Assembly: GCA_005408345.1 (NCBI GenBank)
Contig: SEMN01001262.1
Coordinates: forward strand, 1-64,000
Direction: 5' to 3'
Length of the DNA: 64,000 nucleotides
Source: Macquaria australasica
Lineage: Eukaryota > Chordata > Actinopteri > Centrarchiformes > Percichthyidae
The number at the start of each line of letters is the position of its first letter. Position 1 is the stretch's first letter. This document shows positions 35,133-46,815 of the stretch, piece after piece. Under the pieces are notes generated by a model that saw only the letters and a list, made by a program, of their open reading frames with translations, had not been told where the DNA came from and searched no databases. Position numbers and translations under genes: made by a program.

Positions 35133-35153
35133 ATGGATAATTTCTTCACGGAG
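35133..35153 (+). CDS. myo10: Myosin X (MYO10), first coding exon, 7 codons
   Basis: The exon encodes MDNFFTE, identical to the start of vertebrate unconventional myosin X as I know it, and is followed at once by the donor GTAAGAA (35154). In the known protein the next exon continues GTRVWLRE, so the split falls at a codon boundary (phase 0), as seen here. The start has G at -3 and G at +4, a fair Kozak context, and an in-frame stop lies 55 bases upstream. Myosin X is an actin-based motor of filopodial tips, with IQ, coiled-coil, PH, MyTH4 and FERM domains; none of these is in the window. I scanned the plus strand to 64000 for an acceptor followed by the expected exon 2 and found none. Teleosts may carry more than one myo10 paralog, and seven residues cannot tell which this is. 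Confidence 0.82.
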
Positions 35154-36223
35154 GTAAGAAGTCTTTCACTGCTTCATTCGTGCAACATGTTGGACGCACT
35201 GTCTGGACTTTGCATTGTTCCATTAGTAAGACTGATACTCCTTATGATTCCTATAATAAACCTTAGGATACATCTTAAAACCTCCTGTTTATCATGAAGC
35301 ATCAGCAACAGTCCTTATAGGAACACTGCTGTTACATTATAAGGATACATATACCATGAAGTGCCATAAAGTGGGAATAAACTCACTACTGAGTACCATA
35401 AAGTTATTGTAAGACACTATAATATGGAAATTAAAAGTGATAAAACACAATTAAGCGCAATGAGGTCAACCTGGACTCACTACTATAACTTCCTATTGGA
35501 ATATCAGAGGGATTTTCTGGGAGCAAGGGTGTCACAAAGTACTTTAAATTAGCCCTGAGCTCATTACAGACTGACACACACTGGCATTGTAAGCCTCTGT
35601 ATGGCATATCATAAGAATATCAGAGTATCATGGGGACTGTGCTGGTCAGACAGGGGGACTGGACAGGGTCCCAGTGGATCTGTGGTATTTCCGCACCTCT
35701 TTTCTCATTTCCTCCAAGAAAAAAAAAGTCTTGTAAAGCTATTAATAGAAGTCTGAACCTGCATCCCACCGGGAGCCAACAGCAGAGAGCCGTTTATTGA
35801 ATGGCAGTATGATAAAGGACAGTTTGGGGATTTAATTTCTATGTCAGCTAATTGATGAGGCTGGTATTTGCTGCTGCAACTGTTCCAGCTGATGCCTCCT
35901 CCAGTGGTGCTGCTCTTAAATTATTTGGTGATATTCCCCTCAGAGGTTCCATTTAATCCCAGTGATCATTTAACCAAGTATATTTAGATTATTAATAGTA
36001 GTTATAATGAAGCAGATGTCAAATGTGAGGCGCAGCTCTTCACCAATGTTTGTATTTTTCATGTTGCTTGCTTACTGTAAAAGTTGTCTTAACTATTTCA
36101 AGTTCATCTTCAGCTGTTTGATCACTATAAAGCAAAAAACCTTCTATATCACCAAAATAATCAATTTATTTGGGGTTATTCATGTTGTTTTCATCTCCCT
36201 GAAAATATCCTATCATCATAGAA

Positions 36224-36515
36224 AGAGCTGAAACAATTAGCTGGTTAATGATTAACCAACTGACATTAAGTTAAGACTAAACTCTTGATAATCTGTTAGT
36301 TGTTGACGTCACCTTTCAAGCAAAAATGCCCCTCGTTCCAACTTTGAGGATTTGTCTGCTTTTCTCTGGACAAAACAAGACATTTGAAGACAAGCTAAGG
36401 ATCTGGGATTTTTCTGGCATTTGCTCCTATTGATGTTTTGTAGACGAAATGATTAATGAATTAATCGATAAAGCAGTCTGCAGATTAATCGATCATAATC
36501 AGTAGCTGCTGCCCC
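36224..36515 (-). mobile_element. GATTAATCGATTA-type repeat, copy 3 (reverse)
   Basis: It begins AGAGCTGAAACAATTAGCTG and ends near GATTAATCGATCATAATC then AGTAGCTGCTGCC, the reverse of the family at 22190. GACAAAACAAGACATTTGAAG is a family phrase. Confidence 0.68.
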
Positions 36516-37799
36516 ACTGATTTTAAAGCTTGATACAAACTTCAGTTGTGGATTTGATCAGTTTACGTCGGTCTAACAGGTGCGTGAGCTCTGTAGACCA
36601 ATCAGCGGGTGAGTGAGCAATCTTGGTTCAGGTGGGTTTATATTTAAACCACAGGACAGCCTGTCAGGTGGTTCATCTCGATAGTTGGAAGCATTCTGGT
36701 TGTGTAAATCTTCCACGAGCTGTGACTCATAGCTACTAAGCGTTCATTGTGGTCGATTTACGACATCAGTATCCACACCTCTCTGTGGTGACGTCAGCCA
36801 GGTAACGGCAACACCTGACTCATTCCCGAATAATTTTTTTCCTTTTGGGACTCATCACAGCAGCTGTCATTTCACTGACAGATTAAAAAAAAAACACAAC
36901 ACTGAAAGACCGGTTTCTCTTCAGGTAGTGGTGTAACAGTTATAAAAAGTCCTGCTTCCTGGTTGAAAGACTGCCTGTTTTCTCATTGGTGCTTATGCAT
37001 TTTCAAAATCCAGTGAGGTAGGAGAGGCCAAAGGTCACAAGCCTCTCTGAGCTCATAGGTGCTTGTGAGAGCGTTCAGGCTGGGTAAAACAAACACTCTG
37101 AGGTTGAAGGTTTTTCTCTCCTGCAGCAGAGTTGTGCCGGTCTCATGACGAGTGTGCGGTACATCTGGCTGTTGAGTTCTCCCTGGAAGTCTTAGAGAGA
37201 GAGGGAGGGAGAGAGGGAATATTTCTGAGTGCCAGAAGCAGGCAGCCGTGCACAATGGTCTCAAATATCGGCCTGCCTGCCTTTATATCTGCCAGCTAAT
37301 CGCAGCTGAAACAAAGAGCCCAGTCTTTAAGGAAAAGGGCATTTGACGAGGAAGTAAACCAGCTTCCATGGAGGCCGACAGTTTGAGCGGAGAGGAATTT
37401 GAACTGGGAATGAAAGTGGAGTGTTTCATATTTATACTGAAGACAGTTTAGACGAGGGACCCTCAGTGACTGAGGCTGCACAAAGACACTCTGTTGATAA
37501 ACGGCTTCGAATCTTCAACTGTCGTCAGACTGTGAGAAACCTCCTTAAGATCACTGGTTCACTCCCTTAAAGTAAACGCACTGTAAAAAACACTCCCCAT
37601 GAGCTCCTCATTATCTGTGCAAACTCAGACCCGCAAAGCATCATGGGTATATTTTGATGTCAGTAAATGCTTTGTATTTAATTCTGCACCTTTTGTTTGC
37701 AGGACGTTTTATTTTGACGCCTCTCACGGCTCTCACCTGTTGTAGCACCTCATTCTCTTAAACAGTGGAATTAAATCTAAAAAGAGCAGCTGTGTGAAA

Positions 37800-38235
37800 C
37801 ACCAGTATTTAGGTTTAATCTCAGATGTTCAAGTTTTACAAAAATTTGGTGGTTCAATCCCAAATTTTAGTGTTTAATCCGGAGTTTCCTTGTTTTTACA
37901 AATATTTGATTTTCTTTCCTAAATGTTTGAGTATAATCAAAACGTTTTGGGTGTAATCCTGAGTTTTAGGCTCTATAATATACTCGGGTTTTTTTCAATG
38001 ACTTTTCTGTTTTATTCTTTTCTATTTTTGTGTTTTACAAAATTAGTGATTTTATGAACTTCTGGTATATTATTGAAGAGTCATGCAAACCCCCTGTATT
38101 TGGTTTAATCTTTAATCACACATTTTTAGGTTTACTTTAGAATTTTCTGATTTAATTCTGACTTTTCAGACGTAATCCTGTTTGTATTTTTCCTTAGACA
38201 TTTAAGGTTTATTTAAGCTTTTAAATACTGAAGCT
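37800..38235. repeat. Degenerate tandem array around GTTTAATCC(T/G)GAGTTTTAG
   Basis: Phrases AGGTTTAATCTCAGATG, GGTTCAATCCCAAATTTTAG, GTTTAATCCGGAGTTTCC, GAGTATAATCAAAACG, GTGTAATCCTGAGTTTTAGG, GGTTTAATCTTTAATCAC, TTTAATTCTGACTTTTCAG and CGTAATCCTGTTTG follow at irregular spacing of about 20-60 bases. They look like diverged units of one short motif. No ORF is involved. Confidence 0.5.
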
Positions 38236-39349
38236 AGCAGTAGTTACCGCTATTATCAGGATCATTCATTTATTTCCCGTTATAGAACACAACAGGAATA
38301 ACTTCAGTGAACTGTTAAATTACTGGTTCTTGTGTTGCAGAGTGTCAGAGGTTCATGGAAACAGTTTACCTGATAATCTGAATCATAGAATGACCTTTCT
38401 AAACACAGTCAGTCCTGTTGGTGCATTTTAATGTGATCCACTGAGTTCTCAAAGTGTCTCACAAGTGGAAGAGGTCAGAGAGTTTTTTCAAACAGCTTCA
38501 CTTAAACTGAATGTTGCGCTGAAGAGATACAGCAAAGCACATTGTCCCAAACTACAGAGACATGAAAGTGTTGACAATGACACATCCTTTAGCAGAAGGT
38601 TCTCGTCTCTAATTACTGAGCTGCAGCCAAAACAGCCTGGACCAGAGTCAGTCCAGGGACTAAAAATAGAGCAAGCAGAGTGTTGGGGTCACCCTACATT
38701 AAAGAGATGATAATGAAGAAATGCCTGTTCTACATTTTTATTTGTTACTACGTTTATGTGAAAAAATTCCAAAAGTTTTCCAACTTTTTGCAGTGTGGAA
38801 AACACTTTGAAACACTACAAATCTCCACTTAAACCCAAGACCAGCAGCTGTTGCAGGCAGGATGAGGCAGGTTTCATTCAGGTTTCACAGACTGACGACC
38901 TCGAGGCTACGCAAGAGAATAATCCTGGTCGGTGGGCGCCACTGATTGGCCAATATCCACTTTTATTAGATCCAATGAACAGACAGCAGTGGATCAGTTT
39001 GTTCTCTGAGGCAGCAGGACCTGCAGTGTCTTTGAAGGTAGAGTGCGTGTGTGTGTGTGTTGACACAGTGGAGTCAGTCAGTTGAGCCTGTCAGACGGTT
39101 TACAGGGTGTGTTTGAACTGGTGGGCGTGGTGCAAGGTGAGGCTTCACCTGTCTCCCAATCAGAGAGCAGGCTTGCCCCAGGTGTGGGTTTGCAGTGATC
39201 ACCGTGTTAGTTGTGTTAGATCAGTCAGGCTCTGGGAAAACAGGGAATAATGGTAGAAAGATGCACAGTGTGTCACTTTGTAACATATCATAGTGTTTAA
39301 ATAGCAGGACATGAGTGCAGAGCATGGGTTTTTAGGAACTGATGCCTGA

Positions 39350-39595
39350 AATATATGTGCATGTTCCAGTTTCTCAAAAGTGAGGATTTGCTGTTTTGCA
39401 AATGGAATCTCTTTGGGTTGTAAACTGTTGGTCGGACAGAACAACCTATGTAAAGATGCCACCTTGGGCTCTGGGAAATTGTGATGGAATTCTTTCACCG
39501 ATTTCTGACACTTTATAGTCTAAATGACCCTTTTAATCAAAAAAATAATCAACACTGGAATTGATAATAAAAATAGTTGCTGAAACAACAAAAGA
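39350..39595 (-). mobile_element. GATTAATCGATTA-type repeat, copy 4 (reverse)
   Basis: Family phrases TTCTCAAAAGTGAGGATTTG, TGTTGGTCGGACAGAACAAC and CCTTGGGCTCTGGGAAATTG occur in family order. The minus-strand 99-codon ORF at 39199-39498 is a reading of it. Confidence 0.7.
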
Positions 39596-39747
39596 CCAGA
39601 ATGGCTTGCACAAGTTGATGTAGGCAGCTATTTAGACTTTCTGCCCTGAACTTCTGAACTTTACTGACATTTGCATGAAAAAGTTGCCAGCCAGAGTCGA
39701 GTACCTGGACTCTGAGAACTCTCAGTTTGGGTGAATTGATCCTTTAA

Positions 39748-39850
39748 GGTGCTGGTTCCCAACCTTTTTGGCTTGTAAGCAAACGAAGCTATGCCTTTTC
39801 TCCACCCCACATCACAAGTTTGCATACTGTAGATCTACAAGCTGTGTGTA
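39748..39850. mobile_element. GGTTCCCAACCTTTTTGGC-type repeat fragment
   Basis: The phrase GGTTCCCAACCTTTTTGGCT marks a common fish repeat end; the rest is degraded. Confidence 0.45.
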
Positions 39851-40866
39851 TTCTAGTGTGTTTTTAGGGGCCTGTGAAGGTAAAATGAGCAAGAAAAAAG
39901 CAAAGATGAGAAGATTAGAAGAATTAATCTCATAACATCCCAGATTAATCTTGTGCTCCTTTGGGTTATTCTGCTTTAAGGCTGTGATCATGCTTCACTG
40001 TGTACTAATATGGATTTTAGATTTTGTCAAATTAACCCAGTGTATTGCCTCAATAGGTCAGAAATTCATGTGTTCATATTCTGGTGGGAATATTCTAGTG
40101 TATAGATGTCCAAGCTGGCAGAACTGTTCTGCATTTATGTGCTGTTTTGCTAGAAAATGGACTCTGGAAGACAAATGATCAACAGACATGAAGTGTTACG
40201 GCGGCTGCAGCTTTGGCAGTCTGAGCTCAGCGTTGGTGACGAGCTGTTCAGAGGTTTGAACTCCGCTGAGAGCTTCCACTTCATGTTTGTAATAAAATCA
40301 CATACCTCCAAAATAAGCCTGTAAGAATCTGATTGTTGCACCCATTAACCTGGTTTTCTAGATTCCAGAGCAGTCCTGAAACTTTCAGAGCTTCTTATTC
40401 TTTCAAGCCTCAGCCGTCTGCAGTTCTCATTAAAACCATTAAAAGTAACAGCCCAATCATAGATGTTGATAGGCTCACCGCAGCAAACAAAGGCCCTACC
40501 CATTTTATATCGCTTCATTTTAACGATGATTTCAACCGTACGAGTGGCGCTGCTGTGTCAGAGCGTTTCACCTCCCTCCCTCTACGCCTCCCTGACTTGT
40601 TTAAAGCTGAAACCTGACACCTGTGGAGCAGCCAGAAGGAATTTAAACAGCTTGCAGATTTGTCGTTTTGTGCACTGCAAAGCCCCCCCCCCCAGACAAC
40701 TGTGTAACTGTGTTGTACGTACAGCTGACTTCTTGCTCAGTCTGCACCTTTGGTATGTTCAGGTTTCTTCAGGTCACCTTCACAAGTGACCAATCAGAGT
40801 CCGCAAATAACTGATATGTCTCCTTTTTGTGCCGAACAAGGATGCCTGTCTTAGTGGAATGAACGT

Positions 40867-41178
40867 CAGTGGCCAAAAGTGTGTGGACATCCGAACAAAG
40901 AATGTGAATAAGCGTGACCTCGAAAACAGCAGCTTGACAAAAAAAAAGCTTTCAACCACATCTCATGACCTTCCTCACCGAATGGAGTTGCCCAGTTGTA
41001 ATGGAGATGGGCAGTGTCACGTGGAAACATAAAAGGAACAAACGCAAACAGTTGACACGAAGTTATTGCCTAAAATATCATTGTATGCTGTAGCATTAAG
41101 ATTTGTCTTTGTTGGAACTAAGGAGTCTAACCCAAACCATGAAAAGCAGGGGCGTCCATATACTTTTGGCCATATAGT
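40867..41178. mobile_element. Tc1-like MITE with GGCCAAAAGT TIRs
   Basis: The left end CAGTGGCCAAAAGTGTGTGG and the right end (reverse complement ACTATATGGCCAAAAGTATA then TGGACGCCC) are imperfect terminal inverted repeats of a very common fish element. The element is about 310 bases, with a CTCAAGGTCCA-family-like arm (TTTCAACCACATCTCATGAC) inside. Flanking TA duplication is not clear. Confidence 0.65.
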
Positions 41179-41779
41179 GTAAATGTGACAGTGCCTTGAA
41201 ACTTCTAATTAAGTTTATAAGAAAGATATTCTTCTCCAGAGTCACATATAGGGAGTTGGTATCGTGTTTCTCGCGTCATTTTAATTTTCAGTGAAAAAAA
41301 AACATACAGGGTCCATCCAAGCTTGGCCGCTGGCCTGGTGAGGCCTTTTTACGCCGCTGCTGAAATAACACCTTCTCAAGGAGGCAGACACTCTGGATGT
41401 GAGCCAGAGCCGCCTGCACTCCAACTTAAACTGGTTTCACTGCTCTCAACTGACTGTATATAGGGCAGAGGGGCAACTGTGACTGTGGGAAATCAAACAA
41501 AGTCTCAGACCTGCAGTTCCAGACCCCGGCCCAGACAGGAAGCCTTTTTATTTTTATTTCCTCCTTTGTGACTGCGTTCCAAAATTCTCATTTAAATTGA
41601 TCATTTTAATAGGCAGGAAGTGAGACATTGGACTTCAAGTGGAAGACTTTTGTAGACTTAAAGCGTCCACCATGCTGAGGTGTGCTTGAGCAACTCATTA
41701 CTCTCTTTCAGCTGTAGGTCTACTGGTCTGTTACTGACCTTTCAGCAGAGGAGGCAGATAAAAAAAGTCTGTTTACCAT

Positions 41780-42205
41780 AGTGCTGAAACAATGAGTTTA
41801 ATCATGTTTATAGCAATCGACAGAAAATTAATTAAAACCATTTTGATAGTTAATACTTTAACAGCCTTTTTAGACCAAATAGTTCCTGGAACTATGGAAC
41901 CACAGGAACTAAACTAGTGACTAGGAGCCCCCTTTGTGTTCCTGTTTGCATTTCCACCACATGTGAGGAGCTGTGAAGTTAAGACAAATTAATCTGTTAT
42001 GATAGTGGCAAAAACACAGGTGAGGTTTCTGGGTTTCTGAAATAGTTTCTGGTTCCCTGGAAAAGTTCCTGTGGTGAAAAAGGGCTACAAGTCATTTCTT
42101 CATTAAAAAGCTTAGTGCTTTGGACTGTTGGACGGACAAAGCAAGCAACATCACCTTGAGCTCTGGGAACTTTTAATTAGCATTTTTCTAAATTTTCTAA
42201 CATGC
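41780..42205 (-). mobile_element. GATTAATCGATTA-type repeat, copy 5 (reverse), split by an insertion
   Basis: It starts AGTGCTGAAACAATGAG and resumes after the inserted element with GTCATTTCTTCATTAAAAAG, TTTGGACTGTTGGACGGAC and CACCTTGAGCTCTGGGAAC. Removing 41863-42086 restores the usual word order of the family. Confidence 0.68.
41863..42086. mobile_element. AGCCYTTTT...CACC TIR element (Harbinger-like MITE), nested
   Basis: The left end AGCCTTTTTAGACCAAATAG and the right end, in reverse complement AGCCCTTTTTCACCACAGGA, are TIRs, followed inwards by AGTTCC(T/A)GG words on both sides. It sits inside copy 5 of the GATTAATCGATTA repeat. The exact target-site duplication is unclear. Confidence 0.62.
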
Positions 42206-44227
42206 CCAATCTACATGCCCATGAATATCTTTCTGTAAAACAACCGGTTAACAGTTTTAGTTTTGACTTTGTAATAGTCACGAAATCACAGAAAGAAAGT
42301 CAATAAAAGTCAACAGAACATCTGATCAAAAGATCGTACATCTTTTGACAAAATGGGACAGGATGCCCTGAGCAGCTGTTTGGTTCACTGCTAACAGATT
42401 GGCTAAGGAGGGGAACGGGTTGGTCATTTAGCAAAGCAGCCAATCAAGTCAAGAAGCCGATAAACCACAGAGAGCAGTTCAACAGTGTTTGACTGCTGGT
42501 TTGTTGGAAATTTCCTTCAGTTCAGTGAAATCTTTTGTGGCTGGGCAGAACTGCTGGACGTCACCGTGAGACATCTGGGAGAACACCGAACCACAACCAG
42601 CCACGCAAACTTAACTAGACTTTACAGGCTGCAGGCACCAACATGGCTGCCTCTGTCTTCCTGTATGACCAGATCTGCCATTCACATACTGAGGGATTAG
42701 TTCTTTTAAGATAAGACATTTTTGACTTGAAACTGCATCATAAAACTGTCCTCCAGGTTCTTTCACATCTGCTTCATGTCTCAGTTTGTAGGTTAATCCA
42801 TGATTTAGATGCCACAATAGCAGCCTTGTGTATGTAGGTCTGCGTTGTTGTGATAAAGAGGCCGTCATGGTCGACAAGGTCGGGCATTATGTGGTTCAGA
42901 TGAGGATGAGGTGACGGCTGATCTCACACATGTTTTGACTGTAAACGCATCAGTTTGAGGATTAGGATTACAGGATTAGCATTAAAGTTGTCTTTTATTT
43001 GTTTTTGTTTTAATTTAATAAAATGTTCAATCTACTTAATCTATATCAGCTCTCACAGTTACCTTGCCATATACTGAGGTAACAGCACACCAACGATAAC
43101 GGCTGCAGTCTCCTTTTTAAAAAAAGTGTTTTTACACCGATTTACACAACTGAACACATGAAAAAGTTTTTGTGTTTGGGCATTTAATTCAATTTTCCTT
43201 AAAATTGTCCATGACTAAAATTAAACTAAATCGTATAAAATATTCACAGCGAAAACTAAATTAATTTGTCTTGTGATATTGTCGACTAAAACTCGACTGA
43301 AGTTGACAATAATCAAAAGACTCCACTAAATTTACCAACAAGTCAAAATCAGGTGGCGAATTTGGAAACTTGCCCTAAGTTATTGTCCTCAATGTAAAAG
43401 AAATGTTTAAAGATAAGAAAATGATCTACTTGAGTTTCAGCACAAGAATTTAAAACTCTGCCTCCCTGTTTTTCTCTTTCATGATATGGAGAGCCTGAAA
43501 AAAAGAAATGCATGTGACTTCTGGCGAGTGAGAATATCTGTGAAAATTCTGATGAACACAAACTGAGTCACAGTTGTTGCTCCAGTCAGCCCTGAAAGGA
43601 TGAAAAAGTGGCACCACGGTGCATCACAGTCCTTGATTATTTAGTCCTGCATGAGTGACTGAAATCTCTGAAGCTTCAGCAGCGACAGTAAATCCTTTGT
43701 TGGTCAAGTCTCTTCTTCTGCTCTCCCTCCATCCATAACTCTTTGTTTCTCTTCCCTGTCTCATCACCTTCCTCTCCCTCTGTTGTCTCCTCCTCTTTCT
43801 TTCCTCAACCAGCTTTCTATAAAGTCTCCTGCCGGATGGCTCTAAACATTCCTCTGGATCCTGACACTTCCTATCCTCTCACTCTCTCCAACTCCCTCCA
43901 CACGTGCGTTCATACAGAACCCGGTCTGCAGACGGCTGTTCAACCCGCTGGGATTTTATCTGGCCGTTAACATCGTGCTGCGCAAGAAATTTGAGATGAA
44001 ATGCGGTCGATGTAACGTTATATAATAAACAAGCCAAGTTAGCCCTCCAAGTTAATGCGTGCTAAATACGCTAACATCAGATCGGAAATGTGCAGTGAAT
44101 GTGTCTTTCTAAATTCTCCTGAGGTAATAAAATCCTACAGCCAAATAAGATGGGAGCATAAAAATGTGCAAGTACAAAAACAATATCAGACAAATTATTT
44201 TTATATGTCTTAAAACATGTCTGGAGG

Positions 44228-44450
44228 AGATCTTGAAGCTCCACTCTAGCTTTTTCTTGAGTTTCAACCACGTCAGTGAAAGGAATTCGCTCAGTTGTTA
44301 CGGGGTTGGTTCAGTTGTCATCACGTGATCTGGGGACTTTGTCAAGTGGTTCGTGATTCTGTTACGTGAGCCCCCATTTGCCGATGAAGACTGTGAAATG
44401 TGGTTAAAAACTACGGAGAAAGCTGGTAAGTGGACCTTGAGATGAGATTA
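44228..44450. mobile_element. Snap-back element of the CTCAAGGTCCA family, second full copy
   Basis: The left arm TCTTGAAGCTCCACTCTAGC... pairs with the right arm ending GGTAAGTGGACCTTGAGATG. TTTCAACCACGTCAGTGA on the left mirrors the GACTGTGAAATGTGGTTAAA part on the right. More diverged than 33925-34140. Confidence 0.58.
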
Positions 44451-45214
44451 TTTTGTCAGGCAGTGTCGAGGTAGTGTTCACTCAGTGAAGTGTGTTCACT
44501 CAGGTATAAAGTGTGTTTAGCTTCAGATGCATCTCATGACCTTTGCTGTCACCTGACCTCTGTATGTCACTGTGTAATAAAGCAGAAACTTTATTAAGAT
44601 AATGTTAAAAGCCGTCACTCCTCCTCTCCTGTATGTGATGCGTCTACACATCAACCTGACTACATACTTACTGTAAATCTCTGCAGTGACACGGGAACCT
44701 TCACTCCGCTGCATGAGAGGTCATGTCTTGGTTCGGCGGCTGCGGAGGAAATATTCAGTAAAATGGGATTTAATTCTGAGACGCTGTCCTGACACTAATC
44801 CCTCAGCGTCCTGCTGCGTCATGGTTCCCCGCTGCTGAAGTGGTCAATTAAAACCAGGAATGAGGTTTCTGGATCCGAACCCGGTTTGATTTATCTTCAC
44901 TGACAAGGTGTCACTCTGCTGCAGAAGGCAGCCGAAGAAAGACGAAAGTACTGCTACTGAATCTGTGTGTGTGTTTTTACCTTATATCAAACATAATTCA
45001 GTGTCTTTTTAGTTTAAGATTTAGGTCAACGTTTCTGTTTTTTTTAATCCTTTATTCGTCATTTTTTCTTTAGAGTATTCTTTATTTGGATCCCCTTTTT
45101 GCTGCCACAAAGCGATAATAAAAATATAATTTAAAAAAATGAATAAAAGTAAAAATAATGAAATCAAGGTTGGTTTCACCAGGACATGGCTTGCGTGTTC
45201 TCACCTGCACACAT

Positions 45215-45252
45215 TGGGTTTGTTTGTTTGTTTGTTTTTTTTTTGTTTTTTT
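45215..45252. repeat. (GTTT)n followed by T-rich tract
   Basis: Four to five GTTT units are followed by long T runs. The lysine-rich minus-strand ORF comes from this. Confidence 0.9.
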
Positions 45253-46084
45253 TCTGTCCCACCTGTCAGAGCGAGCCACACAAATGCACACCTGACAAAA
45301 GAAGCGTGCAGTTGACATTGTGAGGTTGTCTTGTAGTTTGGTTTGTACAGCGGTGTGTTGTAATTTATGATCCACTTATACCTGAAGGCAGTCATACACA
45401 TAGCGTTGTATGATACACACACACATGCACAGACAGACACACACCTGGCCCACAAAATAACCGTCTAGAAAAATCACCTGGCCCTCAAAAGGCTGTAATA
45501 ATTTAATGGAAACACCTGCAGGAAGGAAGCTATTTTCCTTTTTCCATGCCCTAGAAAACGCCTTTAAAGGCAAACGTGTGTGTAAAGGCAGGTGTTTGGT
45601 CATACATGTTAGCGTGCTGTGTTACTCTGATTTGGTTGGAGTTGAGAACATTTGGCATTCAGAGCTAATTGCATGTTTAATGTGTGTAGATGTTTTTTAA
45701 TTCCCTCCCAATTTCAAGGCTTGAAAAATGATTTTAGAGGTTTGCATGAAAACTGAGATCTGAACCTTTTTAAAACTGTTAAAACCTGATCCGTCTCATA
45801 CTGCCCGATCCAACATTATATTTAGATTATATTATAGGTATAACTTTGACTTTTCTGCATTATTGGTCAGATGAATGTGGCTGGTAAACTTCAAACTTGT
45901 TTCCCAGCTGAACTTGACGGTTCAAGCAAACATAGTTCAGAACAGAACCATGTACAGGTATGATCAGGGGTCAAACAAGGTCGGAGTGTTCCCACACTGA
46001 AGAAGCCTTCTTTGCCAGGCTACAGCAACACACTTGAAACATCACATGGCACAAACAAATGCAGAACATTGCCACAATCATTTT

Positions 46085-46205
46085 TGGAGGCATTTTACGC
46101 CTTTTATCAGATGGCGATAGTGGAGAGATGACAGGAAACAAGATAGAGAGATGCAACAAAGGTCCCCGGCCAGATTCAAACATCTTGGCATCTTAACCCC
46201 CCAGT
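46085..46205 (-). mobile_element. Degenerate tRNA-derived-SINE-like fragment
   Basis: GATGCAACAAAGGTCCCCGG then CAGATTCAAACATCTTGG is the degraded form of a fish repeat end that normally reads ...GGATTCGAACCC. In reverse complement that is a Pol III B-box-like GGTTCGAATCC, here decayed to TGTTTGAATCTGG. The A box is not recognisable. Confidence 0.38.
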
Positions 46206-46589
46206 GATCAAATTCTTAATTCATCACTTTTAAAATCAACCAAAAACCCGACACTGAAACCTTAATTACTGTGCAGGCTACAAGACCTGCATTGCTCCCA
46301 GTACAAGACCTTTTATGTCTGTTATCATGTTGATGTAAGTGTGAAGAACCACACAGGTGATTTTTGGACGAGCTGTACTGATCGCAAGATAATTCCAAGT
46401 TTGAGAATTCCCCCACCGGAGTTTAACGATCGCGAAATTCATGAAATGAGTAGCTGCTGTCTGTGTTTCTGCTGCGTCCCTCCCACCCCGCCCCTGGTGT
46501 GTTGTAATGCTTTATCTCCCATCTCAGACTCATCTCCGAGGTGCTGAAATTACAAGTTCATCTTGTTTTGAGCTACGATAAAATAAAAC

Positions 46590-46815
46590 TGACTAATACT
46601 TACCAAAAGTTTTGGAATTGGTCCAGTAGATCGCCTCCGCCAGCTGGCTGCAACGTAATCCTTTGGGGCAATTGTGCCTGTGAAAAGTCCGCCCATGAAC
46701 GGACTTTTCTCGAGCGCAATTGCTCGCAAAGATTACGTTGCTGCCATTGCAGCCCGTTTGCAGATGCCGGCCGAGGTGATCTACTGATTCCAAAACTTTT
46801 GGTAACTATTAGTCA
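46590..46815. mobile_element. Near full-length snap-back (palindromic) MITE
   Basis: The left arm from ACTAATACTTACCAAAAGTT and the right arm (reverse complement ACTAATAGTTACCAAAAGTT) stay complementary through CAGTAGATC(G/A)CCTC, GCAACGTAATC and GCAATTG. They meet at a perfect centre: AAAAGTCCG (46683-46691), an 8-base loop, CGGACTTTT (46700-46708). About 105 bases pair on each side with small gaps. ORFs on both strands (46541-46981 plus, 46593-46793 minus) are by-products of the palindrome. Confidence 0.8.
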
